A stretch of 64,000 nt of DNA from Candidatus Cloacimonadota bacterium. Its GTDB lineage: Bacteria; Cloacimonadota; Cloacimonadia; Cloacimonadales; TCS61. Numbering within the stretch: the stretch's first letter is position 1; each line of letters opens with the position of its first letter. The translations under genes were made by a program, and so were the position numbers. Shown here piece after piece: positions 62,254 to 64,000 of the stretch. Location of the stretch: assembly GCA_021734835.1 (NCBI GenBank), contig JAIPIH010000003.1:62001-126000 (forward strand), given 5' to 3'. Below the pieces are notes generated by a model. That model saw nothing but the letters and a program-made list of their open reading frames with translations, searched no databases and had not been told where the DNA came from.

Positions 62254-63252
62254 TTACATCCTTAATAATAAACTTCCTGAAGTTAAACCTGCTCCAAATG
62301 AAGCCATTAGAACTAAATCACCGTGACGTATTTTTTTACTTCGTACAGCTTCATCTAAAGCGATTGGAATGGTGGCGGCAGATGTATTGGCATATTTCTC
62401 AATATTTACAATTACTTTTTTTTCATCGATATTCAATTTTTTGCCTAATGCGTTGATTATACGCATGTTCGCTTGATGGGTTATTAACCAATCTATTGAA
62501 TGAACATCCAAATGATTTCTCTTTAGAACTACTTCGCAGGCTTGGTACATTGATTTCACTGCGTGTTTAAATATTTTATTGCCTTCCATATAGATCGTGT
62601 GAAGATTGCCTTCTACGGATTCTTTGGAAGCAGGTATACGAGAACCGCCCGCATTCTGGATCAATAGATCGTAATGTGTTCCGTCTGCTGAGATTTCAGA
62701 ATCGATAAATCTGGAAATATCTTTCTCATCAGCTCGGGATATTATAGTGGCTCCGGCTCCGTCCCCGAATAATACGCAGGTCGATCTGTCAGACCAATTA
62801 ACTAATTTTGTCAGGATTTCAACACCAATCACTAAAACATTGGAAACTATACCATTCTCGATATATTGTTTAGCAATATTAGCCGCGTAAATCCAACCAG
62901 TGCAACCGGCAGCAATATCAAAAGCTGGGAATCCTTTTAGTCCAAGTTTCTTTTGTAATATGCAAGCAGTGGATGGAAATGGATGGTCGGGAGATATCGT
63001 TGCAACAATTATCATATCGATCTCCTTAGTTTTGATCCTTGCCGCTTCAATTGCTTTTACTGCAGCCTCATAGGAAAGATCCGATGCTGCTTGTTCTTTT
63101 GAAGCAATTCTTCGTTCAGACATACCAGTACGGCTTTTTATCCACTCATCAGAAGTATCGACCATTTTTTCCAGATCATAATTTGTAAGGATTTTATCTG
63201 GAACATACATACCTGTTCCGGAAATCTTAGCATGATATTCTTTAGTCAACAT
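62254..63252 (-). CDS. fabH: 3-oxoacyl-ACP synthase III
   Basis: I start at 63252 (MLTKEYHAKISGTG), seven bases after GGAG; the frame open to 63306 adds residues foreign to FabH. The 332-residue enzyme has Cys117 (AAGCTGW), His in LITHQANMRI, and Asn in YANTSAATIP. It starts fatty-acid synthesis by condensing acetyl-CoA (or branched acyl-CoA) with malonyl-ACP. It overlaps plsX by 11 bases. Confidence 0.95.
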   Translation of the reverse strand: MLTKEYHAKISGTGMYVPDKILTNYDLEKMVDTSDEWIKSRTGMSERRIASKEQAASDLSYEAAVKAIEAARIKTKEIDMIIVATISPDHPFPSTACILQKKLGLKGFPAFDIAAGCTGWIYAANIAKQYIENGIVSNVLVIGVEILTKLVNWSDRSTCVLFGDGAGATIISRADEKDISRFIDSEISADGTHYDLLIQNAGGSRIPASKESVEGNLHTIYMEGNKIFKHAVKSMYQACEVVLKRNHLDVHSIDWLITHQANMRIINALGKKLNIDEKKVIVNIEKYANTSAATIPIALDEAVRSKKIRHGDLVLMASFGAGLTSGSLLLRM

Positions 63253-64000
63253 GAATCTGCTCCTCAAAATATTTCTGTGTATGTTGGATAAAACCAGATT
63301 TTGCAAGATGAGCTGCTAGTCCAACAGCATTCTTTATACCTTTTGCATTTGATCGTCCGTGTGAAACAACTGAAATACCATTCAGACCAACAAGTAGGGC
63401 ACCGCCATATTCCGAGTGATCGAGTTTTTTCTTGAGATATGTATAAGCAGGAAATGATAAAAGTGCACCTAATTTAGCTATCCAATCTTTCTTAATTTGG
63501 CTTTTTAAAATAGACATGATTGAATATGCAGCTCCTTCAACAGTTTTTAACATAACATTTCCTACAAAACCATCACACACCACAACGTCAACAATTCCTT
63601 TTAAAAGATCCTTTCCTTCAATATTACCAACAAAATTTAAATCTTTTTTTTCTTTTAAGATAGCATATGTTTTTTTAACAAGATCATTTCCTTTTGATTC
63701 TTCTTCTCCAATATTCAGTAAAGCAACTCTTGGATTTTCAGTATTAAAGAAAAATTTAAAATACAAACTTCCTAAGTAGGCATATTGGACTAGATTTTTC
63801 GGTTCACATTCAATATTTGCTCCTACATCCAGTAGAATCTCAGGATGTGATTGTGTAGGGAATGTTGTAGCAATGGCCGGGCGTAAAATATTTTTCATAC
63901 GGCCAAACCCAAAGAGAGAAGCAGCCATCACAGCTCCTGTATTTCCAGCGCTGACAACGGCACTTACCTTATTATCTTTGTGTAATTGGATGGCTTTTAC
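63242..64000 (-). CDS. plsX: PlsX phosphate acyltransferase, 5' end outside the window
   Basis: The 252 visible residues begin within the conserved SAVVSAGNTGAVMAAS motif and include PEILLDVGANIECEP, NIGEEESKGNDLVKKTY and VDVVVCDGFVGNVMLK. PlsX makes acyl phosphate from acyl-ACP for phospholipid synthesis. The upstream part (about 80-90 residues by family length) lies beyond position 64000. An apparent GTG start at 63931 is internal. Confidence 0.95.
   Translation of the reverse strand, partial: VKAIQLHKDNKVSAVVSAGNTGAVMAASLFGFGRMKNILRPAIATTFPTQSHPEILLDVGANIECEPKNLVQYAYLGSLYFKFFFNTENPRVALLNIGEEESKGNDLVKKTYAILKEKKDLNFVGNIEGKDLLKGIVDVVVCDGFVGNVMLKTVEGAAYSIMSILKSQIKKDWIAKLGALLSFPAYTYLKKKLDHSEYGGALLVGLNGISVVSHGRSNAKGIKNAVGLAAHLAKSGFIQHTQKYFEEQIHVD

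Noticed and set aside
1-64000. CRISPR array, prophage, insertion sequence or rRNA operon
   Set aside because: I saw no regularly spaced repeats, phage structural genes, transposase motifs or rRNA sequence.

Overview
The window is AT-rich DNA (my visual estimate is about one third G+C) from a Gram-negative anaerobe or fermenter. The cues are an Rnf ferredoxin:NAD+ complex, periplasmic PpiD and HtrA, an outer-membrane barrel and lipoproteins. There is also a large secreted protein with a C-terminal 'NFPNPFNPET' sorting-type tail. That tail, the GldG/DUF4340 ABC set and the gene content fit the Fibrobacterota-Chlorobiota-Bacteroidota supergroup. A candidate phylum such as Cloacimonadota is my best guess, but I cannot prove it here.

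Layout. 1-4.3 kb (minus): rnfC-D-G-E-A and the first 30 codons of rnfB. 4.5-9.4 kb: a parvulin, an MFS transporter, an N-acetylmuramoyl-L-alanine amidase, rpsT and ftsY. 9.4-11 kb: a very AT-rich patch with two orphan genes. 11-22.4 kb: nfo, a TrpF-like gene, cdd, ppiD, then rpsU-yqeY and cvpA-mutS2-dnaG-rpoD, ending in a CAU tRNA. 22.4-34.7 kb (minus): a uracil-permease gene downstream of a compact nine-gene catabolic operon. 34.9-40.9 kb (minus): a GldA/F/G-like ABC set with a DUF4340 protein, and a PAS hybrid kinase. 41.1-41.6 kb: tRNA-Asn followed by a broken GIY-YIG cassette between 23-bp direct repeats. 41.6-49.2 kb: htrA, hsp20 with a CIRCE-like operator, a nitroreductase, clpB, a GNAT fusion and an unknown. 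49.3-57.2 kb: secreted and envelope proteins. 57.2-64 kb (minus): plsX-fabH-fabD-fabG-acpP-fabF-rnc-radical SAM, with plsX cut by the window edge.

The most interesting system is the operon at 23847-34668: allH, fdrA(allF), allG, a cyclase-family hydrolase, a three-subunit molybdenum hydroxylase, a family III CoA-transferase and an amidase-signature enzyme, with a UraA-like permease downstream. AllFGH is the oxamate (oxalurate) carbamoyltransferase of E. coli. The rest supplies one ring oxidation, one ring opening, one amide hydrolysis and one CoA activation. That is the number of steps needed to take uracil through barbiturate, ureidomalonate (malonurate), malonamate and malonate to malonyl-CoA, conserving the carbamoyl group as carbamoyl phosphate. 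This is inference, but it makes testable predictions. A purine/oxalurate route is the main alternative.

Regulation. Many transcription units have a TTGACA hexamer about 45-70 bases upstream of the start codon or mature tRNA, mostly without a TATAAT at normal spacing. Clear hairpin terminators close several units. No CRISPR array, rRNA gene, prophage or intact insertion sequence was seen.
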